A stretch of 64,000 nucleotides of DNA from Actinomycetota bacterium (GTDB taxonomy: Bacteria > Actinomycetota > Thermoleophilia > BMS3ABIN01): the NCBI GenBank assembly GCA_023382335.1, contig JAMCPM010000011.1:129229-193228 (forward strand). Reading direction: 5' to 3'. Made by a program: the position numbers and the translations under genes. Each line of letters starts with the position of its first letter. Position 1 is the first letter of the stretch. Below the pieces are notes generated by a model. The model was not told where the DNA came from and did not search any database. It worked only from the letters and a program-made list of their open reading frames with translations. Positions 1 through 7,094 of the stretch are shown one piece after another.

Positions 1-405
1 CACGCCCTGGTAAAGGGTGACGTTCTCGCCGACTTCGGTCGTCTCACCGATGACCACCCCCGAGCCGTGGTCGATGAAGAATCCCTCGCCGATCTGCGCA
101 GCCGGGTGAATCTCGACCCCGGTTACAAAGCGGCTGAATTGGGAAACAATCCTTGGCACGACCGGAAGCCGCTGCTCGTACATGAAATGGGCCATCCGGT
201 GCAGCAATATCGCATGCAATCCCGAATAGCAGGTAAGGGTCTCGATGAGATTGGCGGCGGCGGGGTCGCGCTCCTGGATTGCGGAGACGTCGCGCCTGAT
301 CACTCCCAGCGTGCGGTTAAGCTCGCCGGTCCGGTTCAGCCAGAAGTATCCGCTGCCTCCGGCAGCGGCAAGAAACAGTAGCCCGGTTTTTTTTACTATG
401 CCCAT
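1..405 (-). CDS. cysE: Serine O-acetyltransferase (partial)
   Basis: Acetylates L-serine with acetyl-CoA to give O-acetylserine, the acceptor for cysteine synthases such as the one encoded at 3626-4585. The 135 visible codons start at ATG 405, and the C-terminal end runs off the window. The N-terminal helical region is followed by the start of the left-handed hexapeptide repeat. The catalytic-loop text FFIDHGSGVVIGETTEVG is typical of CysE and supplies the active-site His. The first ~24 residues form a hydrophobic segment (KKTGLLFLAAAGGSGYFWL) not usual in CysE. It could be a membrane anchor, or the true start could be the GTG in front of IRRDVSAIQERDP. No strong Shine-Dalgarno site settles this. 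It is divergent from the NIL-domain gene. Confidence 0.92.
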   Translation of the reverse strand, partial: MGIVKKTGLLFLAAAGGSGYFWLNRTGELNRTLGVIRRDVSAIQERDPAAANLIETLTCYSGLHAILLHRMAHFMYEQRLPVVPRIVSQFSRFVTGVEIHPAAQIGEGFFIDHGSGVVIGETTEVGENVTLYQGV

Positions 406-489
406 AGGATATTATCTACTCGCCTGATGTTAATATTAACAGAAGCCCTGCAGGGCAGTCAGGTTTCTATCGTCAAGGAGGCCGCATCC

Positions 490-726
490 ATGAAAACCCA
501 GCGCCTTGAGCTGACGTTTCCCGAAAAGCTGATAAAAAAACCGATCATATACGAGCTGGTTCGGGATTTTAATGTCATCCCCAACATACGGCGCGCCAAT
601 GTCGATGAGAATTTCGGCTGGATGGTGCTCGAGCTGAGTGGTGATGACGAAAGGCTCGAAAAGGCCTTCAAGCATCTGCAGGACATCGGCGTCGAAGTCG
701 AGTACCTGGAATCATTCGTGGAATAG
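490..726 (+). CDS. Stand-alone NIL-domain protein
   Basis: A 78-residue protein made almost entirely of one NIL domain, a ferredoxin-like fold also found at the C-terminus of the methionine ABC transporter MetN and in NIL-ferredoxin proteins linked to anaerobic sulfur assimilation. The order is KTQRLELTFPEKLI, PIIYELVRDFNVIPNIRRANV, then GWMVLELSGD near residue 45. ATG 490 was chosen because AAGGAGG lies just upstream; the frame is open further 5' without such a site. There are no cysteines, so it carries no Fe-S cluster of its own. Placed beside cysE and the cysteine operon, it may bind a sulfur amino acid or handle sulfur transfer; that role is inferred from context. Confidence 0.8.
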   Translation: MKTQRLELTFPEKLIKKPIIYELVRDFNVIPNIRRANVDENFGWMVLELSGDDERLEKAFKHLQDIGVEVEYLESFVE

Positions 727-945
727 CGGAGTCGGGGTTTGGCCGTTCAGGCCCTGGATGAGTCCCTCGCCGCCTGCCCGTTTCTGCCGACGGAGACGTG
801 GCACAGGGGGCTGTCGCTCGTCTCGAAAGACCGGTGGGTTGTTGAGGGTCGTGCATGCCCCTATATGCTCGGATTCAGGTGGAAGCAAACATCGGGTGAA
901 AAGTGACCAGTGTAACCGGTCTACTGGCAGGGGCAAACCAGCTCT

Positions 946-1791
946 CTAACGGATCGCTTCGTTCATGCTGCCGCTTCTAAAACCCTCGAGATCGACAGTG
1001 ACGTATTTATAGCCAAGCGCCTTGAGGGCGGTGACGACCTCATCGCGCCGCGGCTGCGAGGCCAGACCGGGCAGATCGGTCGTAGCGGCTTCGATGCGGG
1101 CGGTATCTCCATGGTCCCTGACCCTGAACTGGCTCAGGCCCAGACTTCGCAGGAATTCCTCTGCCTGCTCGACCCGCCGCAGCCCTCCGGATGTGATGGT
1201 GCTGCCGTAGGGGAAACGCGAAGAAAGGCATGCCTGGGCTGGCTTGTCCCAATTGCTCAAGCCCAGTTCGCGGGCCAACAGGCGGACCTGCTCCTTGGTC
1301 GCTCCGATCTTCGCCAGCGGGTGCAGGACGCCCGCCTCATCGCCGGCCCTGATGCCCGGGCGGAAGTCGCCGCGGTCTTCGGCGTTGACACCATCGGCCA
1401 TCACCGCGATGCTTTCTGCCGCCGCCAGCTTTCCGAGCTTCAGCCAGAGCTCCGACTTGCAGTGGTAACATCTGTCGCTGGAATTGTCACAAAAATCTTC
1501 ATTGTCAAGCTCACGGGTCTCGACGACCGCATGCCTGACTCCCAGCGATGTTGCCAGCTGCCGGGCCTGGGCCAGCTCACTTTCAGGCAGCGTCTCCGAA
1601 TCCGCGGTGACGGCCAGGACGTTGCCTTTGCCCAGCGCCTCCGCAGCTGCGGCAACTACCACGGATGAGTCGACACCGCCGGAAAAGGCGACCAGCAGCC
1701 GGCCGCAAGGTTCGAGCTCGGACAGCAGTCCCCGCAGCAGCCGCTTTATTTCAGATCTTTTGTTTTCCTGTAAAGTCTCGCCCATCAGCAT
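946..1791 (-). CDS. larE: LarE-family ATP-dependent sulfur transferase
   Basis: PP-loop ATP pyrophosphatase of the LarE family. LarE adenylates a substrate carboxylate and donates sulfur, in the lactate racemase pathway by sacrificing its own cysteine. The PP-loop signature is LVAFSGGVDSS. A RCYHCK motif follows, then KPAQACLSSRFPYG, which holds the conserved cysteine in the position of the sacrificial Cys. The C-terminal text YKYVTVDLEGFRSGSMNE is diagnostic. It is the last gene of the sulfur operon, 16 nt after the JAMM gene. The open frame extends to a TTG at 1830 inside the JAMM gene; ATG 1791 or 1785 is more likely. No larA, larB or larC is in view, so a role other than nickel-pincer cofactor synthesis is possible. 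Confidence 0.85.
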   Translation of the reverse strand: MLMGETLQENKRSEIKRLLRGLLSELEPCGRLLVAFSGGVDSSVVVAAAAEALGKGNVLAVTADSETLPESELAQARQLATSLGVRHAVVETRELDNEDFCDNSSDRCYHCKSELWLKLGKLAAAESIAVMADGVNAEDRGDFRPGIRAGDEAGVLHPLAKIGATKEQVRLLARELGLSNWDKPAQACLSSRFPYGSTITSGGLRRVEQAEEFLRSLGLSQFRVRDHGDTARIEAATTDLPGLASQPRRDEVVTALKALGYKYVTVDLEGFRSGSMNEAIR

Positions 1792-1807
1792 TCCATATTC
1801 CCGATCA

Positions 1808-2218
1808 TCAATCTTCCATGAAGATGTCAATCTCCCGGGTGTTTCCTTCCACGATACGGAAAGCGTGGCACTCCGGTTCAGAGTTCATGAGTGAAACGAT
1901 GAGATAGGCCGCGTCCGGATAAAAAGCCAGTTCCCGGTCATGGTCGGAAGGAAACGCCGGGGAGTGGGGGTGGGAGTGAAAGATCGCGACCAGATCGAGA
2001 GCCTCGCGCTCCATCTCGTCAAAAACGCGGAACTGCTCTTCGGAGTCCATCTGATAGAAGACCTCGCTGTGCTCGGCATTCTCCATCAGAAATACCCTGA
2101 GCACGCGGCCCTCGCTGTTTCCGGCAAGAACGCCGCAGGCTTCCTCGGGACGGCATGCAAGGGCGTGACCGATGATGGTCTCCAGCTGCGCTGGTGACAG
2201 CCGCAGGCTTTCGGCCAT
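1808..2218 (-). CDS. JAMM/Mov34 metalloprotease (Mec/QbsD-like)
   Basis: A 136-residue JAB1/MPN zinc metallopeptidase. In the known bacterial systems such enzymes either release cysteine from a sulfur carrier (Mec with CysO in Mycobacterium) or trim extra residues from the carrier C-terminus (QbsD on QbsE). The JAMM motif is complete: an upstream Glu in RPEEACGVLAG, then HSHPHSPAFPSDHD, giving the two His and the Asp zinc ligands. The ATG overlaps the stop of the upstream E1 gene (TGATG), showing translational coupling. Because the carrier encoded at 3024-3281 has residues after its Gly-Gly, processing is a plausible job here in addition to cysteine release. Confidence 0.87.
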   Translation of the reverse strand: MAESLRLSPAQLETIIGHALACRPEEACGVLAGNSEGRVLRVFLMENAEHSEVFYQMDSEEQFRVFDEMEREALDLVAIFHSHPHSPAFPSDHDRELAFYPDAAYLIVSLMNSEPECHAFRIVEGNTREIDIFMED

Positions 2219-3036
2219 CAGGAAGTGCCGGGCGCCTGCGTCTCGCAGGTATAGGCGTACTCGATCAGCTCGGTGATGGTGGGCTTCTCGCCACATACGG
2301 GGCACTTGGGATTGCGAGGCGCATTAACCTCATGGAATCGCAACTCCTCGGCATCGAACTGTAGCAGCCGGTTGAACAGCGGCGTGCCGACTCCGGTGAC
2401 GATCTTCAGGACCTCGGTGGCCTGGAGCGTGCCCACGACGCCGGCGACCGCGCCCAGAACGCCGGCTTCGGCACAGCTGGGAACGGTGCCCGGCGGGGGT
2501 GGCTCCTCAAAAACGCAACGGTAACAGGCGGTCTCGCCACCGTGGATACTCATTATCAGGCCCATGAACCTGAGGATGCCTCCTTCGACCAGGTACTTCT
2601 GCTTCATGACGCAGGCGTCATTGATCAGGTATCTGGTCGGAAAATTGTCAACGCCGTCGACGACGATGTCATACTTGTCGATCAGGGGGAGGATGTTGTC
2701 CTTGTGCAGGCGCTCATGATAGACGTCAACCTCGATGTGGGGGTTGATCTGCTTCATGGTCTCGCTGGCGCTGTGGACCTTCGGTTTCTCGATGTCCGCG
2801 GTGGCGTGGATGACCTGGCGCTGCAGATTGGTCACGTCGACGACGTCATCCTCGATGACGCCGATACGGCCGATTCCGGCAGCCGCCAGATAAAGCAGCA
2901 CCGGCGACCCGAGCCCGCCTGCCCCGACGACCAGCACCCTGGCGTCCTTGAGCTTCTGCTGGCCTGTGCCGCCTACCTCAGTCAGGATTATATGCCGCGA
3001 ATAACGCAGGATTTCTTCGTCGCTTAGATTAAACAA
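2218..3036 (-). CDS. moeB: MoeB/ThiF-family E1-like adenylyltransferase
   Basis: A 272-residue E1-like enzyme that adenylates the C-terminal glycine of a ubiquitin-fold sulfur carrier, preparing it for thiocarboxylation. It shows the nucleotide-binding GAGGLGSPVLLYLAAAG, the DNFPTRYLINDAC segment, zinc cysteine pairs CYRC and CPVC, and the conserved Cys in PSCAEAGVLG. There is no rhodanese domain, so sulfur must come from a separate donor; the TusA and LarE proteins of the same operon are candidates. It starts with TTG at 3036, with GGAGG five bases upstream, inside the 3' end of the carrier gene. The symbol reflects family only; the true partner is probably the neighbouring carrier rather than MoaD. 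Confidence 0.88.
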   Translation of the reverse strand: MFNLSDEEILRYSRHIILTEVGGTGQQKLKDARVLVVGAGGLGSPVLLYLAAAGIGRIGVIEDDVVDVTNLQRQVIHATADIEKPKVHSASETMKQINPHIEVDVYHERLHKDNILPLIDKYDIVVDGVDNFPTRYLINDACVMKQKYLVEGGILRFMGLIMSIHGGETACYRCVFEEPPPPGTVPSCAEAGVLGAVAGVVGTLQATEVLKIVTGVGTPLFNRLLQFDAEELRFHEVNAPRNPKCPVCGEKPTITELIEYAYTCETQAPGTS

Positions 3037-3281
3037 GATCCTCCACCCATGAAATAAAGGAAGTCGATCCGGTCGCCCTTATTGATGGGAATATTCTCAA
3101 AATCGCGCCTGTTGAGGACGTTACCGTTGATACGCACGTTGGCGTAGGCTGCTTTTTCACCCTGGGATTCGAGCAGGGAGCGAATGTCCCTGGCGCCGTG
3201 ATAATCAAGCGGTTTGCCCTGAACGACGAGCTCCAGGCATTCCTGGCTGCGGCTCGCCTCATTATCTTTCAATGATAGCAT
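3024..3281 (-). CDS. ThiS/MoaD/CysO-like sulfur carrier with masked C-terminus
   Basis: An 85-residue beta-grasp sulfur carrier. The ThiS-like core begins at LELVVQGKPLDYHGARDIRSLLE and continues through YANVRINGNVLNRRDFENIPINKGDRI. The usual di-glycine terminus is followed by extra residues: the protein ends FMGGGSCLI. Carriers must expose Gly-Gly before adenylation, so this looks like a pro-form needing proteolysis, as QbsE does with its Cys-Phe tail. ATG 3281 is preceded by AAAGGAGG at ideal spacing and is preferred over ATG 3320, giving a short non-conserved leader before the fold. It overlaps the moeB-like start by 13 bases. The CysO role is inferred from the adjacent cysteine synthase, E1 and JAMM genes. 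Confidence 0.85.
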   Translation of the reverse strand: MLSLKDNEASRSQECLELVVQGKPLDYHGARDIRSLLESQGEKAAYANVRINGNVLNRRDFENIPINKGDRIDFLYFMGGGSCLI

Positions 3282-3340
3282 CCGCGCCTCCTTTTCTGAA
3301 TTCGAACCGAATTCGCTCATTTTTTATCAGCCACCACCCA

Positions 3341-3580
3341 TTATCCACCCGCTTTTTTGACGTAGATCTCGGCAAAGCCTTCCCTGTCTTCTATTCCAAG
3401 AACCTGGTGGCCGTTGCCCCGAACCCATTGAGGCAGGTCGTTCTTGCTTACGGGGTCATCGGTCAGTACCTTGACGATGCCGCCGCCTCCAAGCTGCTCG
3501 AGGGCCAGAGCGGTCTTCACCGACGGCATCGGGCACTTGAGCCCGCGGGCGTCGAGCAGAACATCTTCCTTCACATCCAT
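3341..3580 (-). CDS. tusA: TusA/SirA-like sulfur relay protein
   Basis: A 79-residue TusA-family protein that carries persulfide sulfur on a single conserved cysteine. The CPxP motif is present as LDARGLKCPMPSVKTALAL. The fold continues through GGIVKVLTDDPVSKNDLPQW and ends in EIYVKKAGG. ATG 3580 is supported by GGAGG four bases upstream; the open frame runs further 5' to 3601. It sits between the cysteine synthase and the carrier gene, so it may pass sulfur from a desulfurase to the adenylated carrier. That function is inferred. A second TusA domain is fused to the Rrf2 regulator at 16360-17022. Confidence 0.9.
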   Translation of the reverse strand: MDVKEDVLLDARGLKCPMPSVKTALALEQLGGGGIVKVLTDDPVSKNDLPQWVRGNGHQVLGIEDREGFAEIYVKKAGG

Positions 3581-3625
3581 TAATCCTCCACTTCGGGACA
3601 CGTCAAACGATTGACGGCGCCTGTA

Positions 3626-4585
3626 TCAGGCATTTCCAAATAGCTGTGTGGTCAGATAACGCTCACCTGTATCCGGCAGGATCACCACGAACATCTTGCC
3701 TTTGCTCGAAGGCCGCCTGGCGATCGAAAGAGCAGCAAATGCGGCCGATCCTGACGATATGCCACAGAGTATACCTTCCTCGGAAGCCAGGCGCCTCGCC
3801 GTCAGCTCCGCATCTTCGTTGGACACCTGATAGATCTCATCGTAAATAGCGGTATTGAGTACATCGGGAACGAATCCCGCGCCGATTCCCTGAATGCGGT
3901 GCGGCCCGGGGTCGCCGCCGGAGAGGACCGGCGATGCCTTGGGCTCGACCGCCACCAGCTGCACGGAAGGCTTTCGCTCCTTTAGCACCTCGCCGGCGCC
4001 GGTGATGGTTCCTCCGGTGCCGACTCCGGCGACCAGGAAATCAACCGCGCCTTCGGTATCACGCCAGATCTCTTCGGCGGTCGTGCGGCGGTGGACTTCT
4101 GGATTCTCCGGATTCTTGAACTGCTGCGGCACATAGGCGTCGCCATAATCTTCCGCCAGCGCATCGGCCTTTTCGACAGCGCCCCTCATGCCTTCAGGCC
4201 CGGGGGTCAGGACCAGCTCGGCCCCATACGCCTTGAGCAGCATGCGGCGCTCGATGCTCATCGTCTCCGGCATCGTCAGTATCAATTTGTATCCACGGGT
4301 GGCGCAGACGAGAGCCAGGGCGATACCGGTGTTGCCGCTGGTGGGCTCGATGATGACTGATTTGCCAGGCGTGATCGCGCCTTCCTTCTCGGCTGCCTCG
4401 ATCATGGCCAGCCCGATCCGGTCCTTGACGCTGCCGCCTGGATTGAAGCTCTCAAGTTTCCCGATGATGTCCACATCTAGCCCGGCAGAAAGCTTGCCGA
4501 GCCGGACCATGGGAGTGTTTCCTATAAGTTCTGAAAGATTATTGGCTATGTTCATTTTTATTCCGGCTATTGAGGTAATTGACAT
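3626..4585 (-). CDS. cysK: PLP-dependent cysteine synthase (CysK/CysM family)
   Basis: Makes cysteine from O-acetylserine (CysK) or O-phosphoserine (CysM type) using sulfide or a thiocarboxylated carrier. The PLP lysine lies in [13 protein letters not shown], the substrate loop is [12 protein letters not shown], and the phosphate-binding glycine stretch is [11 protein letters not shown]. The C-terminal [12 protein letters not shown] is typical. At 319 residues it has normal length. ATG 4585 has GGAGGAG upstream; a second ATG at 4555 matches the usual family start. Its place in an operon with a CysO-like carrier, E1 and JAMM protease suggests carrier-dependent use as in Mycobacterium CysM. The nearby cysE argues that O-acetylserine is the acceptor. 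Sequence alone cannot separate the two. Confidence 0.92.
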   Translation of the reverse strand: MSITSIAGIKMNIANNLSELIGNTPMVRLGKLSAGLDVDIIGKLESFNPGGSVKDRIGLAMIEAAEKEGAITPGKSVIIEPTSGNTGIALALVCATRGYKLILTMPETMSIERRMLLKAYGAELVLTPGPEGMRGAVEKADALAEDYGDAYVPQQFKNPENPEVHRRTTAEEIWRDTEGAVDFLVAGVGTGGTITGAGEVLKERKPSVQLVAVEPKASPVLSGGDPGPHRIQGIGAGFVPDVLNTAIYDEIYQVSNEDAELTARRLASEEGILCGISSGSAAFAALSIARRPSSKGKMFVVILPDTGERYLTTQLFGNA

Positions 4586-4614
4586 CCTACAGCTCCTCCC
4601 GCCCCCGCGGTTAG

Positions 4615-5055
4615 TTAAATATAGTACATTTCTTCAGCGCGCTCCCGCATCAGGCTCTCCTTGTATGCGAGATCAGCGATATTCGCCGCCCCTAAAACAC
4701 CCTCGAGATTATTCTTTACGTCAAACCAGACGTCTTTCATGATGCAGCGGTCGATCTTGTTGCAGGCGGCGCCCCCGGTACACGCCGACGGCGAAACATT
4801 GCCGTCTAGCACTTCGACGACGTCTAGCACGCTTATGTCTTCGGGAAGTTTCTTGAAGCTAAAGCCGCCTCTGACACCCCGATGGCTGTTTAGGATGCCA
4901 GCCTTGCGGAGACTAGAAAATAGCTGCTCGAGAAACTGTAGGGGGATCTCACGCCGCGCAGCGATGTCGGCAATCGGTACCGGTTGCCCTTCATTATGCT
5001 GCGCCAGCTCAACAAGGGCCCGGACCGCATACCTGCTCTTTGCTGAAATGTTCAT
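4615..5055 (-). CDS. Rrf2-family regulator with IscR-type cysteines
   Basis: A 146-residue winged-helix repressor of the Rrf2 family (IscR, CymR, NsrR). The start [18 protein letters not shown] and the helix-turn-helix region [19 protein letters not shown] are typical. Three cysteines with spacing C-x5-C-x5-C ([13 protein letters not shown], about residues 91-103) match the IscR pattern for an Fe-S cluster; CymR lacks these. ATG 5055 has AGGAG at good spacing, while the open frame extends to 5148 across the promoter. As first gene of the cysteine/sulfur operon it probably autoregulates and senses Fe-S or sulfur status. The operator was not identified with certainty. Confidence 0.88.
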   Translation of the reverse strand: MNISAKSRYAVRALVELAQHNEGQPVPIADIAARREIPLQFLEQLFSSLRKAGILNSHRGVRGGFSFKKLPEDISVLDVVEVLDGNVSPSACTGGAACNKIDRCIMKDVWFDVKNNLEGVLGAANIADLAYKESLMRERAEEMYYI

Positions 5056-5104
5056 AGGTTCTCCTATATGTCCATAAATTTGATAGGTCTTATTGGATTT
5101 ATGA

Positions 5105-5133
5105 ATCATAATAGCATGGATAGGAATTGTCAA
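5105..5133 (-). promoter_or_regulatory. Sigma-70 promoter of the cysteine/sulfur operon
   Basis: Reading the minus strand, a perfect -35 TTGACA (5133-5128) is followed by exactly 17 bases and a -10 TATGAT (5110-5105). Transcription would start near 5098, leaving a leader of about 43 nt before the Rrf2 ATG at 5055. AT-rich repeats around it, such as CCTAT and ATAGG near 5060-5080, could be the Rrf2 operator, but this is not certain. Confidence 0.8.
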
Positions 5134-5176
5134 GATGTTTTCCGGCAATCATTGATATTCTTTATTGGTTCAGCTG

Positions 5177-5593
5177 ATGCGACCGTTTGAACTTATGGAA
5201 CATACGGCCGACATCGGCGTCCGCGCCTTTGGTTCCTCCGAGAAGGAAGTCTTCCAGAACGCGGCTGCCGGTATGTTCAGCCTCATCGTAGATCCGGGGC
5301 TGGTCCGGGACGTTGAGGGATTCAGCGTCAAGGCCGAGGCGGAGGATCATGAGGGACTGCTGGTCGCGTGGCTCAACGAGCTGCTCTATCTCCAGGACAG
5401 TCGCGATCTGCTGTTGAAGAGATTTGAAATCGGGAGATTAGGGGAAACCACACTCGAGGCCATGGTCTTTGGCGAGCCTGTCGACCCCGGCCGGCATAAG
5501 CTTATGAGCGATATCAAGGCCGCCACCTACCACATGCTCAAACTTGAGCATTCTTCAGGTGGATGGACCGCGGAGGTCATCTTCGATGTCTGA
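5177..5593 (+). CDS. Archease
   Basis: A 138-residue archease, the accessory protein that speeds turnover and guanylylation of the RNA ligase RtcB. The N-terminal MRPFELMEHTADIGVRAFG is the family signature, with the metal-binding Asp in HTADIG. VAWLNELLYL and the C-terminal KAATYHMLKLE, WTAEVIFDV are also typical. ATG 5177 matches the family start; the open frame begins at TTG 5165. No clear Shine-Dalgarno site precedes it. The gene overlaps rtcB by 8 nt, the standard archease-rtcB pair. Confidence 0.92.
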   Translation: MRPFELMEHTADIGVRAFGSSEKEVFQNAAAGMFSLIVDPGLVRDVEGFSVKAEAEDHEGLLVAWLNELLYLQDSRDLLLKRFEIGRLGETTLEAMVFGEPVDPGRHKLMSDIKAATYHMLKLEHSSGGWTAEVIFDV

Positions 5594-7055
5594 TGTGAGG
5601 AAGCAGGGCGCACGGCAGATCGCGCATCTGCGCGAAATCAGCCCCTGGTGCTGGGAGATTCCCCAAACCGGAGAAATGCGGGTTCCTGGAAGAGTATTCT
5701 CTGACAGCGAGTTTGTCACCAGGGCCGGACAGGAAAACGCGCTCGAACAGGTGGCGAACGTCGCCTGCCTGCCCGGGATCGAGATGGCCTCGATGGCGAT
5801 GCCGGACATCCATTGGGGCTACGGCTTCGCCATTGGCGGCGTGGCCGCCTTCCGCCTGAAGGACGGCATAATCTCCCCGGGAGGCGTCGGTTACGACATC
5901 GCCTGCGGCGTCCGCCTCATCCGCAGTAACCTCGTTGCTTCCGAGATGGAAAAAGCCGTCCCCGGCCTGGTCCACGAACTGTCACGCAGCGTTCCCGCCG
6001 GTGTAGGCCGCCACGGAGACGTCCGCCTGGGACACCGCGAGCTGGACAGCCTCATGACCAAAGGTGTCCCCTGGCTGATCTCGCAGGGATACGGCTGGCC
6101 GGACGATATCGAGGCGATCGAGGATGGGGGTGTGCTCGATGGCGCCAACCCGGAGCTGATCAGCCCTCGCGCCCGCGAACGCGGTTTTGCCCAGTCGGGT
6201 ACGCTGGGAGCCGGCAATCATTTTCTGGAAGTCCAGAGGGTCGAACAGATCTTTGACGAGGCCGCGGCCTGGGCTTTTGGCATCTTTTCCGGGCAGCTTT
6301 GCATCATGGTTCACTCGGGCTCCCGGGGGCTCGGCCATCAGGTCTGCACGGAATACGTCAAGACCATGGGCTCCGCGGCCGCACGCGCCGGCATCAACCT
6401 TCCCGACAGGCAACTGGCCTGCGCGCCGATAAACAGCCCCGAAGGCCGCGACTACTACGCCGCCATGGCCTGCGCGGTCAATTTTGCCAGGGGAAACCGC
6501 CAGGTGATGACGCATCTTGTCCGGCAGTCATGTGAGCATATCTTCAAGTCCTCAGCAGAGAAGCTGGGCCTGGACCTCGTCTACGACGTTTCTCACAACG
6601 TCGCCAAGTTCGAGGAGCACGAGACCCCGGGCGGCAGAAAGATACTTTGCATCCATCGCAAGGGCGCCACGCGGTCATTCCCCGCCGGGCACGCCGGCAT
6701 ACCGGAAAAATACCGCGCTGTCGGACAACCGGTGATCGTTCCCGGTGATATGGGCACGGCCTCGTATCTGCTGAAGGGCACCTCGACGGCGATGGCCCAG
6801 AGCTTCGGCTCCACATGCCATGGCGCCGGCAGGGTAATGGGCCGGCGCGCCGCCAAAAGGGCGATTCAGGGACATGAACTAAAAGCGAGGCTCGAAGCCC
6901 AGGGAATCACGATCAGCGCGGGGCGCACCTCGACACTGGCTGAAGAAGCGCCGGAAGCATACAAGGACATTGATAAGGTTGTGGAAGTCTGCCATCAGGC
7001 GGGGCTGTCCAAAAAGGTCGCCCGGCTGCGGCCGATGGGCGTGGTGAAAGGTTAA
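5586..7055 (+). CDS. rtcB: RNA-splicing ligase RtcB
   Basis: GTP- and Mn2+-dependent ligase joining RNA 2',3'-cyclic phosphate or 3'-phosphate ends to 5'-OH ends; in bacteria it serves RNA repair. Visible motifs are MPDIHWGYGFAIGG, SPGGVGYDIACGVR with the metal-binding Asp and Cys, LGAGNHFLEVQ, VHSGSRGLGHQ, and KGATRSFPAGH, whose neighbouring GSTCHGAGR region holds the guanylylated His. At 489 residues it is full length. ATG 5586 lies inside the archease 3' end, with GGAGG about nine bases upstream; the frame is open from 5544. Co-transcribed with archease. Confidence 0.95.
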   Translation: MSDVRKQGARQIAHLREISPWCWEIPQTGEMRVPGRVFSDSEFVTRAGQENALEQVANVACLPGIEMASMAMPDIHWGYGFAIGGVAAFRLKDGIISPGGVGYDIACGVRLIRSNLVASEMEKAVPGLVHELSRSVPAGVGRHGDVRLGHRELDSLMTKGVPWLISQGYGWPDDIEAIEDGGVLDGANPELISPRARERGFAQSGTLGAGNHFLEVQRVEQIFDEAAAWAFGIFSGQLCIMVHSGSRGLGHQVCTEYVKTMGSAAARAGINLPDRQLACAPINSPEGRDYYAAMACAVNFARGNRQVMTHLVRQSCEHIFKSSAEKLGLDLVYDVSHNVAKFEEHETPGGRKILCIHRKGATRSFPAGHAGIPEKYRAVGQPVIVPGDMGTASYLLKGTSTAMAQSFGSTCHGAGRVMGRRAAKRAIQGHELKARLEAQGITISAGRTSTLAEEAPEAYKDIDKVVEVCHQAGLSKKVARLRPMGVVKG

Positions 7056-7094
7056 AAGCCCAGCGTGGCGCGGCGTTACCGGGGCTTGCGAAGG

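Noticed and set aside
727-945. Gap between the NIL gene and larE
   Set aside because: Searched for a small gene, tRNA or terminator; only a weak 5-bp hairpin near 911-935 was seen.
3341-3360. TusA ending in Gly-Gly as a second ubiquitin-like carrier
   Set aside because: The fold and CPxP motif are TusA; the terminal glycines (KKAGG) alone do not make it a beta-grasp carrier.
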